From Ziziphus jujuba (taxonomy: Eukaryota > Streptophyta > Magnoliopsida > Rosales > Rhamnaceae): DNA of 64,000 nucleotides. The notes beneath the pieces were generated by a model. It did not search any database and had not been told where the DNA came from. It saw nothing but the letters and a program-made list of their open reading frames with translations. The stretch is taken from contig NC_083386.1 in the NCBI RefSeq assembly GCF_031755915.1, positions 4,433,001 through 4,497,000 of the forward strand. Reading direction: 5' to 3'. Every line of letters begins with the position of its first letter. The first letter of the stretch is position 1. Positions 42,601 through 53,784 of this stretch are shown here, in pieces. A program made the position numbers and the translations under genes.

Positions 42601-44988
42601 GAAGCGATCTGTTGCGGAACCTAGGTATGCCTGGGGAGGTGAGACCCATCATAGTGTTGGAAGAATAAGTGAGATTGAGAGTGATGGTCTTCTGATCATT
42701 GAAATACCAAGTCGGCCAATCCCCTGGCAGGCTGATCCTTCTGACATGGAAAAGGTGGAAGACTTTAAGGTAACACCTCTTTGTTCATTCTTGTATATGT
42801 GTGATTTGGAATATCCAATTCGTGGTACTTAAATAGCATTTTTCCTTTGTACAAATCTTGTTATATCCACTGTGGGCAGGTTGGGGACTGGGTTAGAGTG
42901 AAAGCTTCAGTGCCCTCCCCAAAATATGGATGGGAGGACATCACGAGAAACAGTGTTGGGGTAATTCACAGCTTGGAGGAGGATGGTGACATGGGTGTTG
43001 CCTTTTGCTTCAGGAACAAGCCATTTACTTGCTCTGTCACAGATGTAGAAAAGGTGCCTCCTTTTGAAGTGGGTGAAGAGGTTCATGTGATGCCATCTGT
43101 GACTCAGCCCAGACTTGGATGGTCAAATGAAAGTCCAGCAACTGTCGGAAAAATTATTAGAATTGACATGGATGGTGCTTTGAATGTAAGCATGCATATC
43201 TTTTCACTTGCATATGTAATATCTAACGTGATGATTTCTGAACAATTGCCTTCTTGTACGTTATGGAAAGAAGTTGCTGTAGCATTACGTTTATAAAAGT
43301 CAACAAGGGATAACAATATTATCTTTCATTAAGGAAATTGATGACATTTTATTTGAACAATTTAAATAAGGTTATTGTAGAAAACGATAAAAATAACTGT
43401 TATCTACAATTAATGATAGCTTATCTTATATATTTGTGTTTTTGATTTAACAAACTTTGATAGGTTTTAGTTACCAAAAGAAAAAATAATTAATGTGGTT
43501 ATGAAACCTTTAAACTTTTTCCCTAAAATACCGTTTACCTGGTGCAAAGGACATGTGTGGTTTCATGGCCTACTTGTCTGCTTCTTGTTCATACTTAATA
43601 GGTTTTGATCTATATTTTTATTACTAGAAAACTAAATCTTTTTTGACACAGGTTGTGAATGATAAACTGTAAATTTTCGGTCTGATAAGTACAAATCTTT
43701 TATATCTGCTTCATGCTTGATGTTTGGTTTTCTTATTTTGATGCAGGTAAAAGTTGCTGGCAGACGTACCTTCTGGAAAGTTTCGCCTGGAGATGCAGAG
43801 CGACTTTCTGGTTTTGAAGTTGGTGACTGGGTAAGATCAAAACCATGCCTGGGGACTAGACCAAGTTATGATTGGAACACCATTGGGAAAGAAAGTTTAG
43901 CTGTTGTGTTCAGTGTACAAGACAATGGTTATCTAGAGTTGGCTTGCTGTTTTCGGAAAGGCAGGTGGCATACTTACTATGCGGATGTTGAAAAGGTTCC
44001 ATCTTTCAAAGTTGGGCAACATGTGCGGTTCCGTAGTGGATTAGTTGAGCCAAGATGGGGCTGGAGAGGGGCTCAGCTTCATTCACGAGGAATTATAACC
44101 ACTGTTCATGCTGATGGGGAAGTGAGAGTGGCTTTCTTTGGTTTGCCAGGGTTATGGAAAGGTGATCCAGCGGACCTTGAGCTGGAGCAAATGTTTGAAG
44201 TGGGAGAATGGGTGAGATTAAGAAAGTATGCAAGTAGTTGGAAGTCCATTGAGCCAGGTAGTGTTGGTGTTGTGCAAGGAATAGGGTACGAAGGAGATGA
44301 ATGGGATGGAACCACATTTGTTGGTTTTTGTGGGGAGCAAGAAAAGTGGGTGGGGCCTACTTCCCATCTTGAAAGGGTAGACAGGCTTATTGTTGGTCAG
44401 AAGGTTAAGGTTAAACTCTCTATAAAGCAACCAAGGTTTGGTTGGTCAGGCCATAGTCATGCTAGTGTCGGAACTATATCTGCAATTGATGCTGATGGAA
44501 AACTAAGAATATATACTCCAGCTGGATCAAAAGCTTGGATGTTGGATCCGTCAGAAGTGGTACTGGTGGAAGAGGAGGAGCTTCATATTGGAGATTGGGT
44601 TAGGGTTAAAGCCTCTGTTTCAACCCCAGCATATCAGTGGGGAGAGGTTCGTCATTCAAGCATTGGAGTGGTGCACAGAATGGAAGATGGGGAGCTTTGG
44701 GTGGCATTCTGCTTCATGGAGAGGCTATGGCTCTGCAAGGCATGGGAGATGGAACGGGTAAGACCATTCAAAGTGGGTGACAAGGTGCGGATTAGAGAAG
44801 GACTAGTGACCCCAAGGTGGGGTTGGGGAATGGAGACGCATACAAGCAAGGGACAGGTGGTTGGGGTGGATGCAAACGGGAAGTTAAGGATTAAGTTCCG
44901 ATGGAGAGAAGGCCGGCCATGGGTCGGAGATCCAGCTGATATTGTACTTGATGAACCCTCTTCTGGCCGAAATGAAACTCAAAAGTGA
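33674..44988 (+). CDS. KEG: KEEP ON GOING (KEG) RING-type E3 ubiquitin ligase
   Basis: Sixteen exons: 33674-34455, 36615-36974, 37063-37293, 37465-37590, 37686-38022, 38122-38279, 38996-39153, 39735-39856, 40017-40151, 40868-40992, 41177-41281, 41373-41606, 42142-42475, 42581-42769, 42880-43185, 43747-44988; 1,647 residues. Start MKVPCCSVC at the first in-frame ATG. Order: RING finger (Cys6, 9, 25, His27, Cys30, 33, 48, 51); an aspartate-rich linker (97-121); a protein-kinase domain (about 150-420) with CMNLKPSN in the catalytic loop (280-287) and DYG (300-302); ankyrin repeats (about 470-840); then twelve or so HERC2-like repeats (VGDWVR..., from about 880 to the end). Known role: at the trans-Golgi/early endosome KEG ubiquitinates ABI5 and other ABA regulators for degradation and is essential for seedling growth. 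Intron 10 has a GC donor. The last exon fuses about five repeats without introns. Arabidopsis locus At5g13530 from memory. Confidence 0.97.
35135..35607. repeat. Tandem duplication, 247-base unit, in KEG intron 1
   Basis: Two adjacent copies start at 35135 and 35382 (TTCTTTAAACCCA) and share long identical runs such as ttaggaaggaaggtaaagaa. The second copy carries small deletions. It lies in the 2.16-kb intron that splits the kinase domain. Confidence 0.92.
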
Positions 44989-45540
44989 AGGCCCCTTTCA
45001 CAGCCTATGGGTATTTCAATTGGCTCGCAAGCCTATGCATTTCTGCCATCACAAAGCTTTTTGCAGAGAAGTGGGAAGCTGATACTGATGCCTGCTGCAC
45101 CATGATCCGATTGGCTATACATTTTGTTGCAAAGAGCACCGCAAGTGCAACTACATGATTTATTTATTGTTAATAAAACAGTATAAGGGATGGGATAGAT
45201 AGGAATCTGAGGGAGAAATTGGTATGCCTTATTGTTAATTATAGGAGATACGGAAGGCATCCAGAGAAAAAGGTGGCAGTAGGAAATTTGTATTCTAAAG
45301 ACGATGTTTGTAGTTTGACAAGCTTTTGAGGTATATATACATGTTTTTATATGTTTATTGATGTTCTTCAAATTGGAGGCTTTGATCTTTCCGAGTTACT
45401 ATATTTTCTAGGTTGATCTTTACTTGAACTCTAGTCCTTGAAAATGTTCATATAAGATAAACTATCTGCATATTGAAAAAGGAAGTAAGTTTGGGATTAG
45501 TATTCTCATAACAGAGGACAAAGGCAAATTATTAGGGCAT
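44989..45540 (+). terminator. KEG 3' UTR with poly(A) signal
   Basis: AATAAA at 45172-45177 lies 185 bases after the KEG stop codon and is the best candidate poly(A) signal. The rest of the region to about 45540 has no other feature. Confidence 0.45.
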
Positions 45541-46199
45541 GGTAAAATAAAAATAAAATTGAACAGGGTAAATTTATATTTCATAGAATCATCACAGTGG
45601 AACAACATCATTTTTAGCTCATCATCGAATATGAGCAACCAAAAAAAAAGCCCAAAATTCCAAGATCCTGTTCTGTAGTTTTGACTTGTCAGGCTTTCTT
45701 CTTTCGCTCTTCTGTTTACAAGTGTCGTCCTATTAATTGTTGGCGGACCAATTAGGATTGTGGAACAGTCTTACTCCTGATCGTATATCATGTAATACGT
45801 ATACTGCAAGAAATGTCACGTCACACACGCACTCACTGAAGCTTTTGGAGTTCGAAGTTTTACGTTTTGACAATACTTATACTGCAAGTAATGTCACACA
45901 CACACACACACTCACTGAAGCTTTTGTAGTTCAAGTTTTACGTTTTTCAACGCGTAAACAATATTTGATTCATTTTTATCCTAAACGCGTTTTGGACCCT
46001 ATAAGTGTGTTTGAACTCTTGTTTGAAATTTCAGTAAAACATCCAGAAGAAAGTTGTTATTTTACACTGGATTTGACCCATTTTTCCATCGGTGCGGAGC
46101 CTCTTGAATCTTGTTTTTCTGACATATCTCATGGGGTACCTAACAATGGGCACTGCAGGGACTGATAAGGTTTATCTTAGCGGTTTTGTTTCTCTTCTG
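45541..46199. other. Spacer downstream of KEG with a 78-base tandem duplication
   Basis: A 142-codon frame at 45737-46165 begins at TTG and is mostly built from the tandem duplication at 45794-45950 plus a (CA)n array, so it is not called as a gene. No similarity recognised. Confidence 0.5.
45794..45950. repeat. Tandem duplication, 78-base unit
   Basis: Copies start at 45794 and 45872. Both contain TATACTGCAAG, CTCACTGAAGCTTTTG and GTTTTACGTTTT; the second has an expanded CA array. Confidence 0.9.
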
Positions 46200-47300
46200 T
46201 GGATCGTTCTGGAAAATGCAACTTAAAAGGTGATGCCAATTGGATAGGCACTTTGTTGATTTGTTTCATTACTGTTAATTTCTTTGTGATTATGCCTCGG
46301 AAATTTAGTGATATGTTAGGAAAGTTATTGTCACATGCAATATATGCCTCGGAAATTTAGTGATATGTTAGGAAAGTTGTTGTCATAGGCATTTCATATT
46401 GCATGCAATTGTGAAGTTTGCTTTGTTGGGGTTATTCTCTATGGTTGTTTTCTGTACCAAGTATTCTGGCCTCAAATTTCATTCAAAATCTGGGTTTGTG
46501 GTGAAAGGAAAGGGATCAGGAAAGGTAAATGATTTATTGGGTGTTGGATATTTATCTCTTCTCTCCTTGGTCGTTTCATGGGAAAAGGAGGGTGCTGGAT
46601 TTGGTGTATTCGAATTTCTACTTAGAGGTGACAATGGATGATGCTTCTATGGAGATTCCTGGGAATGATGGAGGAAGACCAAATCTTTGATTGGTGCTTG
46701 TGTTTATTGTTGGTTCTTATGTTTATTGTTTTTTACTACTCATCCCCAGAAGCAATCGGGATTATTTCTTGATGGGACAAGAAACTGATAATAATCAACA
46801 AGAAGGAGATCATCTGCTGCCAAGAATCGACTCATTTGGTATTGATATAGACCAACTATTGTTTGCATTGTACCAGCGGTGACGATATGGGAGATCTTGT
46901 TGGTGAATGAGGATGAAGAGGAGAATAAAGAAGCGATTGGATTTGAAAAGTATGAGAGATAGGAAGAAAAAGATGAGGATATAGAGAACTTTATGCTGGA
47001 TGAAGAAGGCAACTCCAATAGGGAAATGATTGAAAGGGAAGATTATGAGAGAGAGGGAGAAGATGAGGAAAAGAGAGGACTTCATGTTAAATTATGAAAG
47101 ACGGAGAAAACAAGGAATGGAAGACTAGTGAGGTTACACTACGGGAACTAATCAAAGTCCATGTGGCACATTGAAAGCGTAGATTTTGAGGTGGCGGTGG
47201 ATATGTGGTTGTGGACAATACAGGAGATTTTGGATCAAGCATTAACATGGATTTTCGAGTAAACATCTCTTGAAGTACAATACTTTCCACGTATGAATCT
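46200..47300 (+). pseudogene. Degraded coding-like segment, family not recognised
   Basis: The plus strand keeps stretches of protein-like composition interrupted by stops and frame changes: a hydrophobic stretch near 46420-46460 followed by a basic segment, another frame near 46640-46880 with a short hydrophobic segment then a polar tail, and from 46890 to 47095 a highly acidic frame (DEEENKEAIGF, DEDIENFMLDEEG, EREGEDEEKRG) with a stop in the middle. It continues after another stop with VDFEVAVDMWLWTIQEILDQ near 47180. None of the frames has a usable ATG of good length. I do not recognise the family. It could be a decayed gene, a gene with short exons that I failed to join, or chance. Confidence 0.3.
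46291..46390. repeat. Tandem duplication, 52-base unit
   Basis: TATGCCTCGGAAATTTAGTG and the following bases occur at 46291 and again at 46343 with one or two differences. Confidence 0.9.
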
Positions 47301-48562
47301 TCATTTCATAGTAGAAATTTGCTTTCAACAAATAAACAACCAGGTTAGTGGCACCAGGAGAATAATAGAGATTTGTTTTCTGCGGATGACAATATTCAGT
47401 TGTCTACTAGTCCCCACCTCCAACAACCAACCAAAAGACGATAACAACATTCAACCTACAATGCCATGAAACTGAAACTCTACCGCAATGTTTTGAGCAA
47501 GATCATTCAAAAATTGTTGCAGCCAAGGAAACCACCCAAAAACGATAGCTACCACCGACTATGGTGATGGTATAACCGTAGTATAATCTAGCTTCTCAGA
47601 GAAAGGGTGTGTTGTTGAAGGCAAACTTAGAATTTCAATTATGATTTGCTTTGGTTGGGTATATAGCAATCATGTAAAAGAAAAACTTTCTGGAAGCTGA
47701 CAATGGTAGCTTTTATTTAATAATAGAACTGTTAAGATGCAAGCAGATTTGCAAATTGAACTCTGAATTGTGTGTTGTCATTGATCTCTTCTTATTGACT
47801 TTTGACCACATTTCCAGGCTATATATAAACATGTTTTTATATTTTCTCATGTTGTTCAAATCGAAGCCTTTTCATCTTTTGAGATTTTTTGGGGTCTTTT
47901 TGTACCAATCTTATACTTCCCTCATATTGATCTTTAGCTTAACACAATCACATTCAACTTTTGGTGACTACAAACAGTCAAATTAACAGTTCCAGCGTCC
48001 TTTTAAAAATAGGTAGGCTTGGTTCTTTAGTAACCCAAACTTGATGGTCCAGTCATTGGTTATGGTTCAAGGTTCAAGAAACACAAACTTTTATTTATGC
48101 AGTGCGCCAAAGTAGATGAACATATATAGATGCTACAACTCTTACCATTCAAAGTAAACAAGCAGCAAAAGTGATTGAAATGAGTTTATACAAATGAAAT
48201 GCATAGTGACTTCATTTGATGGAAGCGAGCCTTAAGGGAGCCACCAAAAAAAAAAAAAAAAAAAAAAAAATTGCTTTCCTAACTTTTGCAAAATGAGCCA
48301 CAAATATTTAAACTAGTAAATGCAAATGGGATACAATTAGTGAGCATCTGGGACCGGGGAGTTGAAACTTGAGCTGGTGACCCTTTGGGTTACCCTCTGA
48401 AATAAAATTTGTCAGAGGTCGATTGCGAATGGAAATAAACTCAAAAGTAAAAGCAGAAAAATTCCCCCCAAAAAAACCAACACTGGCAGATGCTCGCTTG
48501 TGAGCATGCACCTAAACATGCTTTAGTGTCAACCATACAAGCTTTAACAAAAACACTCTTCC
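47301..48562. other. Spacer to NUDT16 3' end
   Basis: No coding frame supported. A 29-base A run lies at about 48246-48271. The last few hundred bases before 48563 are presumably the NUDT16 3' UTR on the minus strand. Confidence 0.5.
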
Positions 48563-51500
48563 TCAGGGATGTCCTCCCATACACCCATTCATATTTTCAG
48601 CAAGCCACTTTGAGAAGCCATCTACCAGCGCATCCCTCATCCATGCATGCCGGCAACTGTCAGCTGCCTCTTCTACAGTCAGCCAACTTCTGTTTCGGGT
48701 ATTCTGCTCTGGCCATGACTCGAGTTCCTCCGTGACAGACAGCGCAAACATTTCAGCTTTACATAAACCTTCTGGACTAAACTCGTCTTGAGCGGTTTTG
48801 CTCTTAAAATCATAACACCCCAAATGACCCTGACATAAGAGTAAAACAAACAAGAATTGGTTATTTGATCTAACTGAGAAGGCATATAATATCCATATAA
48901 AAGATGACACCCTATAAGTACATGCTAATTTTACCAAATACTAGTTTTAGTTTCAGCACATACAGGTTATCATAGAAAACCAAGTGAAACCGAGCCATAA
49001 CAGTCACATATTTTCTGAGGCAAACAAATCCAAAAGTTCCTTCAAAATAGTACCTTTTATCAACCAATTTGATAAATCCTTACCTTTCTTTATTTATTAT
49101 TTTATAAAAAGAATAATAAATAGCAGCAACTAAAGATAAAACCAGCATAAATAGTCCACAGTGCAACTCATAAATCTCCCAGAGCATCCCGAGTCACACA
49201 GAAGGAAATTACCTAAAGTTATAATCTTGAAATGAAAACAAACGGACAAGCCAATAATTCAAGATCTTAAAAGATCAAGACACAAAAGGATAATTGGAGA
49301 GTTTCATTATGCTGAAAAAACCAGAGGAAAAGGATATGCACATATAAGATTATTAAGAGATATTTCACCATTAGTTCTCCTCGAACTCCAGCCTCTTCAA
49401 TAGCTTCCCTCACTGCAGCCTCTTCAACGGTTTCATCGTTCTCCCATCCTCCCTATAAGAAGAAACAGGACGGTAATCAATTGATGTAGTCATGTAGGTT
49501 TGACAAACCACCACCAAAAGTTCCTAGAGTTCTTAATGTAGTAATTTTAGCATCTATCTCATCGAAGATCTTTTGGTTGCTCCACAAACATAAGTTCAAT
49601 ACCTAAGGGAGACAAGCCATGCATTGCTGACAATTAATTATTACACAAAGAAATAAACTTGTAATCTTCAACCAGATTTCATTCCTAGGCCACATTTTAG
49701 CTCATGACTTTCAGAATGCTATATCTTTTGTATTCTTATTTCAAAACAAAACTGAATGTTTAAACAAAAGAAGAAAGGCAAAGTGAAATGGTACTCGTCA
49801 AGTGAATTTCACAAAGAAAAGTATCACAACTTTTTTACCTTTTCAAACTCCAGTATAAGGAAAAGAATGTACCTTTGGAAACAAGAGACCTGGACCACTA
49901 GGGGAGTTAATCATAAGCACCTCAACAATCTTTTTGGAACCAGCATCTCTATTGTCATCAGAATTTCTATACCTAAATGGAATACACCTGACAAAATATG
50001 CCAGTTTAGTCTTTAATTTATATTAAACAGCTAGTAACCTCTTAGCAGATTTCAAATAGTTTTAAAATTTATGATAAAGCTATGAAATAACACATAATTA
50101 TCAAACCAAATAGCAAAAATGTCAATTAAATATATTGCCAGCGAATAAATTGCTGCCTTCCTTGGCCACAGTAAAATTTCATCTTATTATTGTACCACCA
50201 AGATCATCCCAAATAAATATTACAATGGGCAAAAATGTCAATATCAACTGATACATTGATGATCTGAATTTACTAAAGAATTGGCTGATAAGTACATTAT
50301 TATCAATTTCAATAATAGTAAATAGATGACAACAATGGATATATTCCTTAAAATATAGAAAATTCAAATGATGCAAATGTCATAGATACTACAAAACTTC
50401 TCGAAACAACTCTCCTAATACAAATGTCCAGTAGAAATGTTCAATTATACAATAAAATTTCATTGTGATATGTACCACCATAGATCTCAGACATGTTACC
50501 AATCACGAGGAATGACAAGCAAATTAGAGGGAGTTGGGTGCATTAAACCACTAGCTGTCAACCAAACTAACTACTTCGTGTTATCCATCAATATTAAGGG
50601 TTTCTATGTCTTTTGTGAACTTTGTGGTTTTAGTCAATGGGAAACCCAATAGGTAGTTAGTGGCTCCTTAGGTCTTAGGCAAAGTGACCTTTCATCACCT
50701 TTCTCATTTACATTAGTGGGAGATATTCTAAGAAGAATTCAAGTTAGAACATCCTTAATATTTTAACAAAGGTTTTCAAATGTGTAGAGGGTGAAAATCA
50801 TCATGTATATGCTTAATTATTCTATAAAAAAAAAAAAAAAACTGTGCTAGGAAATAAGAATTTCAAGGTATTCAATCATCCTTGTGGGGCTTAACACATT
50901 AGATCCTAAGTACTTTGCTTTTTGGGCCACAACAAATTTTATGTACTTTCTGATTATGTACGGATATTAGCACGTAATATGAGGGTAGAAGTTGAATAGC
51001 ATCTATAGCTTGAGCAGTTTTTTGTTGAACTCAACCTTAACTTAGGTTCCTATTTATACTATTTTTATTATGAATAGTATAAATAGTGTATAAATATTAT
51101 ATATATATATATATAAATATATATATATATAACCTCAAGCATTAAGAAAATTAGGGCATTTCCCTAAAAATATGCCATATCCCTGCCAACTACATTGATA
51201 ACATTCAACAAAATGTAAACGTAAAACTCAAAAACAACATTCAATCTCCATATCTACCATGGTCAACTGCAAGATTTACTTCTATAATTTTCTCAACCCA
51301 ACTTCTCAACCACTTCTATTCCAGTTTGACGTCATGTAACTTAAGCCTCACCTCATAGACCCACTTATGCATTTGAAGCTATAGGTTTAGAGTGTTTTTA
51401 TCTAGATCCTTCTTCAACTTGAATCCTCAAAAATCATTTTATTCATTAGACCAGTAATAAACATTTTCATAATCCCTCAATCTTCTTAGGAAAATATGCC

Positions 51501-52269
51501 ACCACAATAAAAACCACTAAATTCAACTCAATGTCCTAAAAACTTTGACTATATTGATTTACAATCTACCACACACTCTTCACACTCCTAGAGGGATAAA
51601 AATAATATATGTCTGAACAGAACAAAAACTCCAGCAGAGGATTCAACATCTAACCAACAACTCCCAACCCAACCCAAGAATAGAGAAAACCAAAATTCAA
51701 CTCTGACAGCAATGTAAAGATACTGAAGATATCCCAATGTGATACACCAGTTCCCGTCAAATAATAAAATAAATCCAATAATCTGATCAACAAATTACCA
51801 TGTTTTCTTAATAAACCAATGAATAACCTTCACCTAATCCACATTATCCACCTAAAAACATAATAAAAACACAAATCAGATTAAAAACTATTCATTTCTG
51901 CTCCGTATAAGATTAAAAATGAGACAAGGACCATTGTCATAGCCATCAACCAGTCAACATATATTAAACAATCAAAAATTCATTTATCATTCATTTTTTT
52001 TTTTTGTCCCTTAATATATAGACACTTCATAAAAAAATCTTTCAACTTTGACCACATTGCCATTGAAAGCAACATTTCACATAAACAACAAAAAAATCAA
52101 CATCCACCAAAAACCCAACAAATGAATACATACATATAAACAGTATATAATGTCACGTGCTAAAAAAAGGTAGATTAGAAGATGAAAATGCAATGTACCC
52201 GGCGATGAGTCGACGACCATCGTCGTACCGTTGCTGATGCCGACCAGTGCGGGCCACCAAATCAGACAT
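48563..52269 (-). CDS. NUDT16: Nudix hydrolase 16-like (NUDT16)
   Basis: Four exons on the minus strand: 52269-52199, 49987-49873, 49452-49369, 48829-48563; 178 residues. The start MSDLVARTGRHQQRY resembles Arabidopsis NUDT16 (At3g12600), whose length is about the same. The Nudix box GX5EX7REUXEEXGU is complete at residues 63-85 (Gly63, Glu69, Arg77-Glu78, Glu81-Glu82, Gly84) and coincides with exon 3. After it come HLGCYDF and the tryptophan-containing tail segments typical of this plant subgroup (NUDT4/12/13/16/17/18/21). Known chemistry: Mg2+-dependent hydrolysis of nucleoside diphosphates linked to another moiety; members of this clade are predicted mitochondrial or cytosolic and are related to diphosphoinositol-polyphosphate phosphohydrolases. 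I see no strong targeting peptide at this N-terminus. Intron 1 is 2.2 kb and carries a LINE remnant. Confidence 0.93.
50560..50860 (+). mobile_element. Decayed LINE (non-LTR) reverse-transcriptase fragment in NUDT16 intron 1
   Basis: In the frame from about 50656 the plus strand reads GSLGLRQSDLSSPFSFTLVG, then DILRRIQ. This matches the plant LINE reverse-transcriptase block (SRGLRQGDPLSPFLFxLVxDxL) with substitutions. Upstream, NGKPN in a shifted frame fits the preceding VLVNGxPxGxF motif. Downstream, stops and frameshifts break the frame within about 60 codons. It lies antisense to NUDT16. It is non-functional. Confidence 0.72.
51051..51131. repeat. Perfect 13-base inverted repeat followed by TA-rich tract
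   Basis: TATTTATACTATT (51051-51063) and its exact reverse complement (51073-51085) are separated by nine bases, followed by (TA)n to about 51131. It would form a hairpin in the NUDT16 intron transcript. Confidence 0.8.
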
Positions 52270-53403
52270 ACTATGCAAGAGATTGATCTCCCAAAAGGTC
52301 CTTCCTTTTTCACGGATTTTCAAAGCCTCAGCTCCATTTTTTGTTTTTTCAGTTCTTTTTCTCTTTCTTTCTCGGTCACAACGACGAGGAGTCTCAGAGT
52401 TTCACACAATGCTCACGCCTGCACCGGAAAACTGCTCCACCATTGCTGTCCTCCCCTTCGACGGCGCTTCTCAAAGCTCTCTTGCATGATCCAATGGCGG
52501 GTGTTTGGTTCGTTTCTAGGGTTTGTTTCAGTTTTTGCAGAGAGAAAGAGAAATCAGAGAAAGAGAGAGAGCGAGAGAGATGGAAATGAGGGGTTTGAGG
52601 TTAGAGAGAAAGAGAGTGTAGAGAGAGAAAGCGCTTAGAACGGATCGGACAGGTGGGGTCGGTCAAAATCGCGTGGGCTGATGGGTCAAATAATCGGGGG
52701 CCCAGTTTCTGAGATCCGGTGGGGGCTACTATGCTTCTAGGACCACCGTATTGTAAGAAAGCTTCTTTGATTTTAATTGGTTGAGGAAATCTTTTAAGCG
52801 TTTCCATTGGATTGTTTCTGTTCTACTACTGTGGTGTTGACTGCACCTGATTTTGAAATCGGTGGAAGAAGTCAGCGTATACCGTATTGGTTGTTAAAAG
52901 GCAAGCTCTGTTTGTTTTCGCGTCGTGTACGGAACGGTTGTAATTCAGCGGTTCGATCCAGTGGAGTCTTCCTGTCCGTTGGATTAGACTTTGCTTTTTT
53001 TAAAAAATTCGTTTTTTCTAATTTAAGTGAATGTATAATGAGTACCTTCGCCATGCAAATAGAACTACATTACGACAGAATTTTGGCCCATCAAAAAGAA
53101 CCCGTGTTTTGTTTTGCAAGATTCCATTGGGCCTAATAGTGAAGCCCAAAAATTACTTGAGCTGTTTTTTTTCCCTCTCTTTCTCCAACCTTAGGCCTCT
53201 GTGTTACACAGTAGCAGCTGCTATAACCTAGACTTCTAAGCAATTTCCATCCTCAATCTTCATCGTTGCAAAGTGCAAAGCCGGTGAGTTCTCATCTCAT
53301 CTTTCTCTCTCTCTTTCAGCATTTCATCGGAAATCGTGGAATTTCTGGCTATGTCACTGGTAATTTCATCAAAAATCGTGCAAAGCCGGTAACTTCACAC
53401 AAT

Positions 53404-53438
<35 letters not shown>

Positions 53439-53698
53439 GTCTCAAACGTCGACCGACACCGGAGCCTTTTTTTCCCCCCTTCAGTTTAGTAAACAAATTA
53501 ATTCTGAATTAAGAGAATGGCGCTTGATTTTGGCTTTGATGGTTTTTAGAGTAAGTGCTATATGCTAAACAAACAGTGCGCGATAAAGAATGAAGAAAGT
53601 TTTTGCCTATTATATAATGTTGAAATTTCTATTGTGGTATGGAAGTCTTTCAACTTATATATATATTTTTTCCCCAATGTGAATTTTCTTTGGTGCAG
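52270..53698. promoter_or_regulatory. Divergent promoter region between NUDT16 and THO1
   Basis: About 1.4 kb separating two oppositely transcribed starts. It contains a CT-rich stretch at about 52320-52375, a telo-box-like TAGGGTTT at 52517-52524, a GA-rich block at 52545-52632, and a 33-base T run at 53405-53437. The THO1 leader probably begins near 53200. No coding frame is supported. Confidence 0.5.
53273..53390 (+). other. Duplicated leader splice-donor motif of THO1
   Basis: GTGCAAAGCCGGT occurs at 53273-53285, continuing GTGAGT, and again at 53378-53390, continuing GTAACT. Both create a GT donor after CCG, 105 bases apart, in the presumed THO1 leader. Confidence 0.45.
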
Positions 53699-53784
53699 TA
53701 AGTTTCTCTAATCTTTTTCAAATTCCAAAGCTGTTGGAGAGGTTAAATTTCCCAAGTTGGAGGAAGATTGTTTATGCTGTCACT
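53699..53784 (+). other. THO1 leader exon immediately before the ATG
   Basis: TTTGGTGCAG at 53689-53698 is a good acceptor, so the exon that carries the THO1 ATG likely starts at 53699. The 86 untranslated bases keep an open frame with the ATG back to the acceptor, so N-terminal extension cannot be excluded, but family proteins begin at this methionine. Confidence 0.5.

Noticed and set aside
45737..46165. 142-residue plus-strand frame downstream of KEG
   Set aside because: Starts at TTG, consists largely of a tandem duplication and CA repeats, and has no recognisable domain.
46399..46641. 80-residue plus-strand frame as an intact membrane protein gene
   Set aside because: It starts at TTG with no good ATG, and the surrounding frames are broken; treated instead as part of a possible pseudogene.
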